Positions 1-6,105 of a stretch of DNA of 6,141 nucleotides are shown here, piece after piece (positions within the stretch are counted from its first letter, which is position 1; every line of letters starts with the position of its first letter). The position numbers and the translations under genes were made by a program. A model generated the notes under the pieces. The model did no database searches, was not told the DNA's origin, and saw only the letters and a program-made list of their open reading frames with translations. This DNA is from Candidatus Opitulatrix roisinitermitis (GTDB lineage Bacteria > Actinomycetota > Actinomycetes > Actinomycetales > Bifidobacteriaceae): the NCBI GenBank assembly GCA_031288055.1, contig JAITSD010000045.1, positions 1-6,141 on the forward strand, written 5' to 3'.

Positions 1-941
1 AAAAAACAATTATTGTGCCAGGTAAATTATTTTTTGAAATGATAAAAAGTTTGCCAGGTTCAGAAATTTCAATAAAAGGAGATACTAAAACTAATAAATT
101 TGTAATTGCTAGCAAAAAAATTAAATTTACAATTAGTTCAATTTTACCAGAGGAGTACCCGTCAGTTTTATCTAAAGGTGATAAAACTGGTGAAATAGAA
201 TCGGAAAACTTATTTGAATGTATTAGTAAAACTTTTAATGCTTCCAATCATGATGAATCTGTGCCAGTTTTAGCCAGTATAAAAATGTCGTTTAAAGATA
301 AAACAATTCAATATGATTCCACAGACAGATTTCGTTTAGCTAAAGCTATTGGTCAATGGCAAAGTCAGAATAAACAAACCGAAGAAATTTTAGTTGGCTC
401 TAGAGGGGTTTTTGAATTATCTAAAGCTTTTAAGGGTAAAGGTAAATTAGAGATATTTTTAAGAAAAGGTAATAATGATAAAAATACCACAGTAGCTTTT
501 GCCACAATTAATAGATTAATTATTTTACCTTTATTAAATGTGGAAAAGTTTCCACCCACTGACAGTCTTTTTATTAAAAATCATGAAACAGTAGTTACCG
601 TTAATTCTAAACAACTTTTAGAATGTTTAGCTAGAGCAGCTATAGTTTCTTTAAAAAATCGAGTATCTTTAGAATATAATAATGCCGAAATTAAAGTTAC
701 AGCTGGTGAGGATGGTGACATAGGTTCAACTAGTGAAAATATACCTGCCACTATTGTAGGAGCAGCTAAAAAGGTTATTTATAATATAAATTATTTAGAG
801 GATGGGTTATCTCCTATTTTAACAGATAATATTAATATAAAAATAAATGAACCGCATAGACCTAATGAAATATGTGCAGTTGATGATAAAGGACAAGTTA
901 AAGATAATTATAAATATTTAATTGTACCTATTTCTAGTTAG
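1..941 (+). CDS. dnaN: DNA polymerase III sliding clamp (beta subunit), 5'-truncated by the window edge
   Basis: DnaN forms the ring-shaped dimer that tethers the replicative polymerase to DNA and docks many repair proteins. The frame is open from base 3 to a TAG at 939-941, giving about 312 residues. Compared with the E. coli clamp (366 residues), roughly the first 65 residues lie outside the window. The visible part starts in domain I with TIIVPGKLFFEMIKSLPG, equivalent to the 'TTVPARKFFDICRGLP' stretch of E. coli. Domain II contains the TDRFRLA motif (family TDGHRLA). Domain III begins near VTVNSKQLLECLARAAIVS, and the chain ends in YLIVPISS, matching the family's usual C-terminal YxxxP(M/I) strand. 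A GTG at 15 could be taken for a start, but it falls inside conserved clamp sequence and the frame continues upstream of it, so the gene is cut by the window, not short. recF follows after 17 bases, probably in the same transcript. Confidence 0.95.
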   Translation, partial: KTIIVPGKLFFEMIKSLPGSEISIKGDTKTNKFVIASKKIKFTISSILPEEYPSVLSKGDKTGEIESENLFECISKTFNASNHDESVPVLASIKMSFKDKTIQYDSTDRFRLAKAIGQWQSQNKQTEEILVGSRGVFELSKAFKGKGKLEIFLRKGNNDKNTTVAFATINRLIILPLLNVEKFPPTDSLFIKNHETVVTVNSKQLLECLARAAIVSLKNRVSLEYNNAEIKVTAGEDGDIGSTSENIPATIVGAAKKVIYNINYLEDGLSPILTDNINIKINEPHRPNEICAVDDKGQVKDNYKYLIVPISS

Positions 942-958
942 TAAATAAATAATTTTTT

Positions 959-2092
959 ATGTACATTTGCCAACAAAGATTATATAATTATCGTAATTTT
1001 AATAATAGTCAATGGCAATTTAGATCAGGAATTAATGTTTTATATGGCAATAATGGTGTGGGCAAAAGCAATATTTTAGAAGCTATTGATTATGTTATAA
1101 ATAAAGCATCTTTTAAAACGACTAATCGTTTAAATTTAATTAAATATAAAGAAAAATATAGTTTAATTCAATTACAAATAAAAGATAATAATTCATCTAA
1201 AATAAACAATTTAGATGTTGAAATAAGAACTGATAAAGAGGATGAGAAATTAAGAATTAATCAAAAAAGAGTTACTAAAACAGAATTAAGTCAATTTTTT
1301 ATTTCGTCGATTTATACACCAATTTTAGTTAATGTAGTTTATAATGGAGTTACTTCTTTAAGGTCGTTTCTAGATAATGCCATAATTGAATTAAAACCAA
1401 AATTGTTTTTAGATTATAAAAATTTAAAAGATTTACTTTATCAAAGGGCTTTAATTTTAAAAACTTTTGATTTTAATAAACCACAAACGAATGATATTTT
1501 TCATCAAATTACTAAACAATATATAAAAACTGCTGCCAAAATATGTTTTTATCGATTAGCTTTTTTGAAAAAAATTTTACCCTTAATAAATAAATTTTAT
1601 AAATTATTAAATAATTCAGCTGATGATATAACAATTGATTATATTTCGCGATATATTAATTTAACAAACGATAATTTAGTTAGTGAAACACAAATAACAA
1701 ATAATTTAACTAAAATATTAGACGGGGTTTTTATTCAAGAAAAATCTGCTGGGCAAAATTTAATTGGCCCACATAGAGATAAAATAGTTTTTATGTCTAA
1801 TAGTCAACCAATTTCTGTGATTTTTTCCACAGGACAAACACAAATATTTTGTTTAGCATTAATTTTGGCAATTCATGAATTAAAAACTAAACAAAATCTA
1901 AGTTATAAACCCAGTGATATTTTATTATTAGATGATATTTTAGCTAGTCTAGATAATACAACAATAGTTAAACTATTTAAGTTATTATCTAATTATAATC
2001 AAGTTTTTATAACTAATGCTCTTAAATTAGATATTTATAAATTAACTAAACTCACGTTCAAGGAAGAAATAAATGAACTCCAAATCAAATAG
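959..2092 (+). CDS. recF: DNA replication and repair protein RecF
   Basis: RecF is an SMC-like ABC ATPase that, with RecO and RecR, helps load RecA at gaps and stalled forks. The 377-residue product is near the usual 360-370. Visible motifs in order: LYNYRNF at 8-14 (family LxNFRNY); Walker A GNNGVGKS at 30-37; GPHRD at 270-274, a RecF hallmark; ABC signature STGQT at 290-294 (SxGQ in the family); Walker B ILLLDD at 321-326 with D325-D326 as the acidic pair; and D-loop SLD at 330-332. All ATPase motifs look intact. The ATG at 959 places the LxNYRNF strand at the usual distance from the N-terminus. No Shine-Dalgarno sequence is visible in the AT-only spacer after dnaN. The last 20 bases overlap the next gene. 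Sampled stretches are strikingly AT-rich (7 of 60 G/C at 1561-1620). Confidence 0.95.
   Translation: MYICQQRLYNYRNFNNSQWQFRSGINVLYGNNGVGKSNILEAIDYVINKASFKTTNRLNLIKYKEKYSLIQLQIKDNNSSKINNLDVEIRTDKEDEKLRINQKRVTKTELSQFFISSIYTPILVNVVYNGVTSLRSFLDNAIIELKPKLFLDYKNLKDLLYQRALILKTFDFNKPQTNDIFHQITKQYIKTAAKICFYRLAFLKKILPLINKFYKLLNNSADDITIDYISRYINLTNDNLVSETQITNNLTKILDGVFIQEKSAGQNLIGPHRDKIVFMSNSQPISVIFSTGQTQIFCLALILAIHELKTKQNLSYKPSDILLLDDILASLDNTTIVKLFKLLSNYNQVFITNALKLDIYKLTKLTFKEEINELQIK
2060..2066 (+). promoter_or_regulatory. Ribosome binding site of the DciA-RsmG gene, inside recF
   Basis: AAGGAAG lies within the 3' end of recF. Its AAGGA core is eight bases upstream of the ATG at 2073. It decides the start of the fusion gene, supports the long N-terminal form, and suggests translational coupling to recF through the 20-base overlap. 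Confidence 0.75.
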
Positions 2093-3173
2093 TTACGACA
2101 ATAATCAAAGCAAAAATACCAACAATATAGTTTATAGTTCTTTTTCGGAGTTTGTGATTAATCAATTTCAAGATCCAGCAAAAGTCGCAAAAAGAGCTTT
2201 TGACAACATAATTTATACGCCTAAATTAAACACTAACAAAAAATTATTAATTGAAGGACAATATGATAATATAAAAGATTTGAAATTATCAGATAGTGTT
2301 TGGCAAAAAGGTTGGTTATTAGCCGATTTAATTAGCAAATGGTCTTTAATGGTTTCTCCACAAATTGCTAAAAACAGTTTTCCCGATAAAATAGTTGGTG
2401 ATAAATTATATATTAATATTGACGATCCTAATATTAAAAATGTTCTGGTTCAAAATAAGCAAACACTTTTGCAAAGAATAAATAAATATACTAATAATAA
2501 AGTTATAAAAGATATTTATTTAAAAATTGATATGGTAAATCAATCAAATGAGGCCAAGTTTTTTGGTGAATATTTTGACAAGTTGCAAAACTTTTATGTT
2601 CAAATATACACTAAAGGATCAGAATATGGATTAATTGGTCCAAAAGAGCTAGATAATATTTGGGATAGGCATATTATAAATTCGGCTAGTTTAACTAAAT
2701 TTATAAAACCAAATGATAAAGTCTGTGATATAGGTACAGGCGGCGGTTTTCCGGGAATTGTTTTAGCGGTGTTAAATCCAACTAGTCAATTTACTTTTAT
2801 AGAATCTCAAACTAAACGCTGTCAATGGTTAGCCAGTCAAATAAAAAAATTAAATTTGTCAAATGTGGAAATATTAAATCAAAGAGCTGAAAAAGTTTTA
2901 AATTTAAAATTTGATAAGGTTACTTCACGAGCTGTGGCTCCGTTGCGGAAATTAGTTCCACAAACTCAACATTTATTATCTGAAAACGGGGTTATGTTAG
3001 CTCTAAAAGGCAAACTAGTGCAGAAAGAAATTATTGAAGCAAAAACGGTTTTAATTCAAGCAGGTTTGAAAAATTTGGCAGTTGTTGAAATCTCAGCTGA
3101 TGAAATTATGAATAAGCCAAATTTTTCATATTATTCTCCAGCTAGAGTTTTTTATGCTGAAAAAAGTAATTGA
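2073..3173 (+). CDS. rsmG: Fusion: DUF721/DciA-like domain plus 16S rRNA (guanine-N7) methyltransferase RsmG
   Basis: RsmG (GidB) uses S-adenosylmethionine to make m7G527 in 16S rRNA. E. coli RsmG has about 207 residues; this protein has 366. Residues about 163-366 form a complete RsmG: WDRHIINS at 197-204 (family RHxxDS), the SAM-binding loop DIGTGGGFPG at 219-228, the acidic strand end FIES at 242-245, SRAVAPL at 285-291 and ALKGK at 310-314. Residues about 80-153 resemble DUF721/DciA, the helicase-loader family: W90 in KWSLMVSPQIA, GDKLYINID at 109-117, LLQRIN at 132-137 and VIKDIYL at 144-150, in the order and spacing of that domain. Residues 1-20 are Asn/Ser-rich and probably disordered; 21-79 were not recognised. 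The frame runs without interruption across the domain junction. Met154 (base 2532) could allow separate translation of RsmG, but no Shine-Dalgarno precedes it. The RsmG assignment is firm; the DciA assignment rests on pattern similarity read by eye. Confidence 0.9.
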   Translation: MNSKSNSYDNNQSKNTNNIVYSSFSEFVINQFQDPAKVAKRAFDNIIYTPKLNTNKKLLIEGQYDNIKDLKLSDSVWQKGWLLADLISKWSLMVSPQIAKNSFPDKIVGDKLYINIDDPNIKNVLVQNKQTLLQRINKYTNNKVIKDIYLKIDMVNQSNEAKFFGEYFDKLQNFYVQIYTKGSEYGLIGPKELDNIWDRHIINSASLTKFIKPNDKVCDIGTGGGFPGIVLAVLNPTSQFTFIESQTKRCQWLASQIKKLNLSNVEILNQRAEKVLNLKFDKVTSRAVAPLRKLVPQTQHLLSENGVMLALKGKLVQKEIIEAKTVLIQAGLKNLAVVEISADEIMNKPNFSYYSPARVFYAEKSN

Positions 3174-3197
3174 ATTATTAAGTTTTAAAAAATAATT
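3173..3197. terminator. Possible weak bidirectional hairpin between convergent genes
   Basis: AATTATT at 3173-3179 can pair with AATAATT at 3191-3197 around an 11-base loop. It sits in the 28-base gap between the rsmG stop and the nrdG stop, where both transcripts must end. The stem has no G-C pairs and would be unstable, so this is a positional guess more than a structural one. Confidence 0.2.
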
Positions 3198-3201
3198 ATA
3201 A

Positions 3202-3837
3202 TTATTGCGGTTGTTTTATAGCTTCAAGTTTAATTTTGTATTCAGGATTTACTCCCATATTTCGAACCTCTTGTAAAACCAAATTATTTATACCTAAAGT
3301 TTTAACCCATTCTTGTAAAAAAGTTATATCTGTTTTAGACATAACAGTTGGATCAATCGTGGTGCGAAATTGCACATCTACATTAGATTGCAAAACCATA
3401 TCTATTGATTTTTTAGCATTATCCCAAGCACTAAGATTTTGAGTAATGGCTTGATAGAGATTTGGCGGGGCTTTTATATCAAACCCAATCCAATCAATTA
3501 ATGGTAAGGTTTTTTTAAGGTTGGCTGGATAAGCCCCGCCAGTATGTAAACCTACAGCAAACTCCATATTTTTAATTGTTTGTATAGCTAGGGATAAATT
3601 GGTTTGCATAGTAGGTTCACCTCCAGAAAAGACCAACCCATCTAAAAGGCCATATCGTTTTTCCAAGTGTTTTATAACACTTGGAAAACTTACTTGACCT
3701 TTTAGATGGGGATCTAAAATGGAATAGTTATGACAGTAATTACATCTCCAGGGACAGCCCTGCAAAAAAGCCACTGAGACTATTTTGCCGGGCCAATCTA
3801 CCGTGGAGTATTTGTTATAACCAGCGATATTTATAAT
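3202..3837 (-). CDS. nrdG: Anaerobic ribonucleotide reductase activating protein (radical SAM)
   Basis: NrdG uses a 4Fe-4S cluster and S-adenosylmethionine to create the glycyl radical on NrdD. Read from the ATT at 3837-3835 it has 211 residues, closer to the longer activase subfamily (about 220-235) than to E. coli NrdG (154). Visible motifs: GYNKYSTVDWPGK near residues 6-18, the conserved lead-in of this family; the cluster-binding CX3CX2C as C28, C32 and C35 (GCPWRCNYCHN); SGGEP at 71-75, the SAM-contacting motif; GLHTGGAYP; and IGFDIKAP. The start is unusual. The first ATG/GTG/TTG in frame is a GTG at 3774-3772, which would begin the protein six residues before C28 and delete the conserved lead-in strand. 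ATT at 3837 overlaps the nrdD stop by seven bases and has AAGGAA five bases upstream, so I prefer it. ATA at 3834 and ATC at 3828 are alternatives. The function is secure; the exact start is not. Confidence 0.92.
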   Translation of the reverse strand: MINIAGYNKYSTVDWPGKIVSVAFLQGCPWRCNYCHNYSILDPHLKGQVSFPSVIKHLEKRYGLLDGLVFSGGEPTMQTNLSLAIQTIKNMEFAVGLHTGGAYPANLKKTLPLIDWIGFDIKAPPNLYQAITQNLSAWDNAKKSIDMVLQSNVDVQFRTTIDPTVMSKTDITFLQEWVKTLGINNLVLQEVRNMGVNPEYKIKLEAIKQPQ

Positions 3838-5684
3838 TTTGGTTCCTTGAAGGAAACTCTTTCTTTATATTCGCCAACTTTTCCGGTGTTAAAAGAAGAG
3901 ACCGGTCTAAAATAACCCATAACCCTAGTCCAAACCTCACATTGAACTCTTTGGTTTTCAGGGCTTTTTTCATTAAGTCCATGTTCTTTGTCATAAATAG
4001 GATCAAAGAAATGCTCGCCGTTAATATATCCATTTACAGGACTTATGGAAAAAGTTGGTGTCACAGTTACATAAGGTAGAGAATAATTAGTTAATGCTCT
4101 TTTTATAATCTCTTTGCAAACTTTGGCATTAGAAATCCTTTCGCCCATATATAAATGCAAAACTGTACCACCAGTATATTTAGTTTGTAAACTCTCTTGC
4201 TTTTCCAAGGCTTCAAAAGGGTCGTCGGTATAACCAACAGGTAATTGTGATGAATTAGTATAGTAAGGTTCAGCAGTTGTGCCAGCTTGCAAAATATCAG
4301 GATAACGGCTTTTGTCCTCTTTAGCAAAGCGATAAGTTGTGCCTTCAGCTGGGGTAGCTTCTAAATTGTACATATGCCCAGTTTCCTCCTGAAATTCAAC
4401 CATTTTTTCTCTAATATGATCTAATAATTTAATAGCTATGGCTTCGCCTTTAGGGTCTGTAATATCAGTTTCTTTTGATGAACGAGCGGTATAATTTCTG
4501 ACCATCTCATTAACCCCATTAACTCCTATGGTTGAGAAATGATTGTCAAGGCCATTTGGTAAATAACGATTGGTATAAGGGAATAAACCTTTATCAATAT
4601 AGCGGCTAATAGTGGCTCTTTTAACTTCTAAAGAAGTTTTGGCTAAACCTAATAAATAGTCAACTTGTTTAATTAATCCATCCCAATCACCAGCATAAAC
4701 ATAGCCTAGTCTAGCACAGTTTAGAGTTACTACGCCAATAGATCCAGTTTGTTCGGCTGAACCAAACAGACCATTACCCCTTTTCAATAATTCAGTTAAG
4801 TCTAGTCTTAGGCGGCAACACATAGAACGAATTTGATGAGGATCCATATCTGAGGAGATAAAATTAGAAAAGTAAGGCAAGCCATATTTAGCAGTCATTT
4901 CAAAGATTTCATCAACAATTTTGTTATCCCAAGGAAAATCGTTTGTGACATTATAAGTCGGTATAGGAAAAGTGAAAACACGGCCATTGGCATCACCTGT
5001 GGTCATAATTTCCACATAAGCTTTGTTAATCATATCCATTTCTTTTTGACAGTCAGCATAGGTAAAATCAGCAATTTCTCCACCAATTAATGGATTTTGT
5101 ACGCCGATTTCTTCAGGACAGACGATATCAAAAGTTAAATTAGTGAAAGGAGTTTGGGTACCCCAACGACTAGGTGTGTTGAGATTAAAAATTAATTCTT
5201 GAATGCCCTGTTTAACGGTTTTGTAGTTTAATTTATCGGTTTTAACAAAAGGTGCCATATATGTATCAAAAGATGAAAAGGCTTGAGCTCCAGCCCATTC
5301 ATTTTGTAAAGTGCCTAAAAAGTTAACAACTTGGCCAATAGCTGCACTGAAATGACTAGGTGGTTTGGCATCAACTTTTCCTTCTACGCCATTTAAGCCC
5401 TCTTCTAAAAGAGTTCTTAATGACCAACCTGCACAATATCCTGAAAGCATATCTAAATCATGAATATGGTAGTCTCCGCGGCGATGAGCTTCACCAATTT
5501 CTGGATTAATTGGCCCGTAAACTTCATTTAGCCAATAATTTGCTATAACTTTACCGGAAGTATTTAAAATCATTCCGCCCAAAGAATAAGTTTGGTTAGC
5601 GTTGGCTTTAACACGCCAATCTAGTTTTTCTAAATATTCATTAACTGTGGATTCCACTTGTATCGATTTACCTGTTTGTGACAT
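3831..5684 (-). CDS. nrdD: Anaerobic (class III) ribonucleoside-triphosphate reductase
   Basis: NrdD reduces ribonucleoside triphosphates to deoxyribonucleotides without oxygen, using a glycyl radical made by NrdG. The protein has 617 residues (T4 605, E. coli 712). It begins about 17 residues before the EYLEKLDWRVKANAN stretch where the catalytic domain starts, so the N-terminal ATP-cone of many relatives is absent. Key residues: HIHDLD at 73-78; active-site C84 in GYCAGWS; C289-C290 in SMCCRLRL, C290 aligning with the thiyl-radical cysteine; GSIGVVTLNCARLGY with N322 and C323; and the C-terminal glycyl-radical segment RVMGY with G590, followed by RPVSSFNTGK. The usual zinc ligands are missing: by position they are S548, N551, D561 and Y564. 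The ATG at 5684 has AAAGGA four bases upstream and lies just downstream of an NrdR-box promoter region. nrdG overlaps its end, forming an nrdDG operon. N322 resembles the formate-using type, but the adjacent cysteine leaves the physiological reductant open. Confidence 0.97.
   Translation of the reverse strand: MSQTGKSIQVESTVNEYLEKLDWRVKANANQTYSLGGMILNTSGKVIANYWLNEVYGPINPEIGEAHRRGDYHIHDLDMLSGYCAGWSLRTLLEEGLNGVEGKVDAKPPSHFSAAIGQVVNFLGTLQNEWAGAQAFSSFDTYMAPFVKTDKLNYKTVKQGIQELIFNLNTPSRWGTQTPFTNLTFDIVCPEEIGVQNPLIGGEIADFTYADCQKEMDMINKAYVEIMTTGDANGRVFTFPIPTYNVTNDFPWDNKIVDEIFEMTAKYGLPYFSNFISSDMDPHQIRSMCCRLRLDLTELLKRGNGLFGSAEQTGSIGVVTLNCARLGYVYAGDWDGLIKQVDYLLGLAKTSLEVKRATISRYIDKGLFPYTNRYLPNGLDNHFSTIGVNGVNEMVRNYTARSSKETDITDPKGEAIAIKLLDHIREKMVEFQEETGHMYNLEATPAEGTTYRFAKEDKSRYPDILQAGTTAEPYYTNSSQLPVGYTDDPFEALEKQESLQTKYTGGTVLHLYMGERISNAKVCKEIIKRALTNYSLPYVTVTPTFSISPVNGYINGEHFFDPIYDKEHGLNEKSPENQRVQCEVWTRVMGYFRPVSSFNTGKVGEYKERVSFKEPKL
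3843..3848 (-). promoter_or_regulatory. Ribosome binding site for nrdG within the end of nrdD
   Basis: On the minus strand AAGGAA lies five bases before the proposed ATT start at 3837. It sits inside the last codons of nrdD, which end 12 bases further on. Together with the overlap it suggests translational coupling of nrdD and nrdG and is the main support for a non-ATG start. Confidence 0.55.
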
Positions 5685-5707
5685 ATTTTCCTTTCATATC
5701 TAATTTA

Positions 5708-5716
5708 ATTATATCA
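5708..5716 (-). promoter_or_regulatory. Extended -10 promoter element for nrdDG
   Basis: On the minus strand the sequence reads TGATATAAT, a perfect -10 hexamer with the TG extension. Initiation about seven bases on would fall near 5701 and leave a leader of some 17 bases before the nrdD ATG, including its Shine-Dalgarno. No good -35 hexamer lies at 17 bases. TTGATA at 5741-5736 is 22 bases away, so the extended element probably carries the promoter. Confidence 0.6.
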
Positions 5717-5742
5717 TTGTTTCTTTTATTTTGGTTATCAAA

Positions 5743-5758
5743 CCACTATATATTGTGG
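5743..5758 (-). promoter_or_regulatory. NrdR box, promoter-proximal
   Basis: CCACTATATATTGTGG is a nearly symmetric 16-base site, flanked by one more A/T pair of the palindrome. It fits the known NrdR-box pattern (ACACWATATWTWGTGT-like: CAC and GTG arms around an ATATAT core). It lies directly upstream of the predicted nrdD promoter, at about -42 to -57. NrdR is an ATP-cone, zinc-finger repressor of ribonucleotide reductase genes that responds to the dATP/ATP balance. Its own gene is not in this window. Confidence 0.85.
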
Positions 5759-5774
5759 TCTTTTTCTTGTTTCA

Positions 5775-5790
5775 CCACTATATATAGTTT
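5775..5790 (-). promoter_or_regulatory. NrdR box, promoter-distal
   Basis: CCACTATATATAGTTT shares its first eleven bases with the proximal box but has a degenerate right arm (GTTT instead of GTGG). The two sites begin 32 bases apart with a 16-base gap, close to three helical turns. This is the pairing expected for cooperative NrdR binding. The box pair makes the NrdR assignment much stronger than either site alone. Confidence 0.8.
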
Positions 5791-5849
5791 TAGCTTAGCT
5801 GTTTTGTATTCAAAAAACGTTATTAAAATTGCATATTTTGTGAAGATTG

Positions 5850-5866
5850 TGTAAAACTAGTTTACA
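5850..5866. other. Small inverted repeat over the stop codon of the DUF167 gene
   Basis: TGTAAA at 5850-5855 and TTTACA at 5861-5866 form a six-base stem with a five-base loop containing the DUF167 stop codon. On the minus strand no T-tract follows it, so a Rho-independent terminator is doubtful. The rest of the 172-base gap (5685-5856) holds the nrdD promoter, the two NrdR boxes, a TAGCT direct repeat at 5791-5800 and otherwise featureless AT-rich sequence. Confidence 0.2.
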
Positions 5867-6105
5867 ATTTTTAGAACTTTAGTTTTAGTTTTATGACCTT
5901 TAATAATATTGATTTTGGATTTAGGAATACTTAGATATTTAGCAAATAGTTCAATTATTTTTTTATTAGCTTGGTTATTTTGCGATTTTTGTTGAATATA
6001 AATTGTAAAAGATGTAACTTCATTATCGGTTGTTGGATTTTTAATTATTAATGAACCTTTACTAGAACCAGTTTTAACGCGGATTTCAAAAGTCTGAGTA
6101 GTCAT
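5857..6105 (-). CDS. DUF167 / YggU family small protein
   Basis: This 82-residue protein matches the DUF167 (YggU) family in length and layout. It has an N-terminal strand FEIRVKTGSSKGS (family 'VxVkPgAsk'). The family signature 'GKANxxLixlLAkxLgvpkSxvxIvxGxxsrxKxvxI' appears as QANKKIIELFAKYLSIPKSK followed by INIIKGHKTKTKVLKI. The GKAN glycine is replaced (NNQAN at 44-48), which is a mild departure. The molecular function of the family is not established; members are small alpha/beta proteins. The ATG at 6105 is preceded by AT-only sequence without a Shine-Dalgarno. Upstream, TATTAT- and TATATA-like sequences at about 6118-6130 could be a -10, but the window ends at 6141 before a -35 can be judged. 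It lies upstream of nrdD on the same strand, but the 172-base gap with its own promoter and NrdR boxes argues against a shared operon. Confidence 0.85.
   Translation of the reverse strand: MTTQTFEIRVKTGSSKGSLIIKNPTTDNEVTSFTIYIQQKSQNNQANKKIIELFAKYLSIPKSKINIIKGHKTKTKVLKIVN

Noticed and set aside
365..559. 64-residue open frame on the minus strand
   Set aside because: Entirely inside dnaN, no recognisable protein features; an antisense shadow.
15..941. dnaN as a complete short gene starting with GTG at 15
   Set aside because: Conserved domain I sequence surrounds the GTG and the frame is open to the window edge; the clamp would lack part of domain I.
3171..3173. Possibility of TGA being read as glycine (code 25, as in some CPR lineages)
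   Set aside because: No in-frame TGA occurs within any gene, conserved glycines use GGN codons, and TGA ends rsmG right after the usual RsmG C-terminus. The test is weak, since a stop would follow within a few codons anyway.
3236..3442. 68-residue open frame on the plus strand
   Set aside because: Lies antisense within nrdG and shows no family resemblance.
3202..3774. NrdG as a 190-residue protein starting with GTG at 3774
   Set aside because: It would start six residues before the first cluster cysteine and discard a conserved N-terminal strand that is plainly encoded upstream in the same frame.
3815..4327. Two minus-strand open frames of 72 and 74 residues (3815-4033 and 4103-4327)
   Set aside because: Alternative frames of nrdD with no domain resemblance or supported start.
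5736..5741. TTGATA as the -35 of the nrdD promoter
   Set aside because: It is 22 bases from the TATAAT, too far for a standard spacer; the TG-extended -10 explains the promoter better.
5848..5856. DnaA-box-like TTTTACACA on the minus strand near the DUF167 stop
   Set aside because: A single site with one mismatch to TTATNCACA in AT-rich DNA; no cluster was seen, so an origin cannot be claimed here despite the dnaN-recF neighbourhood.
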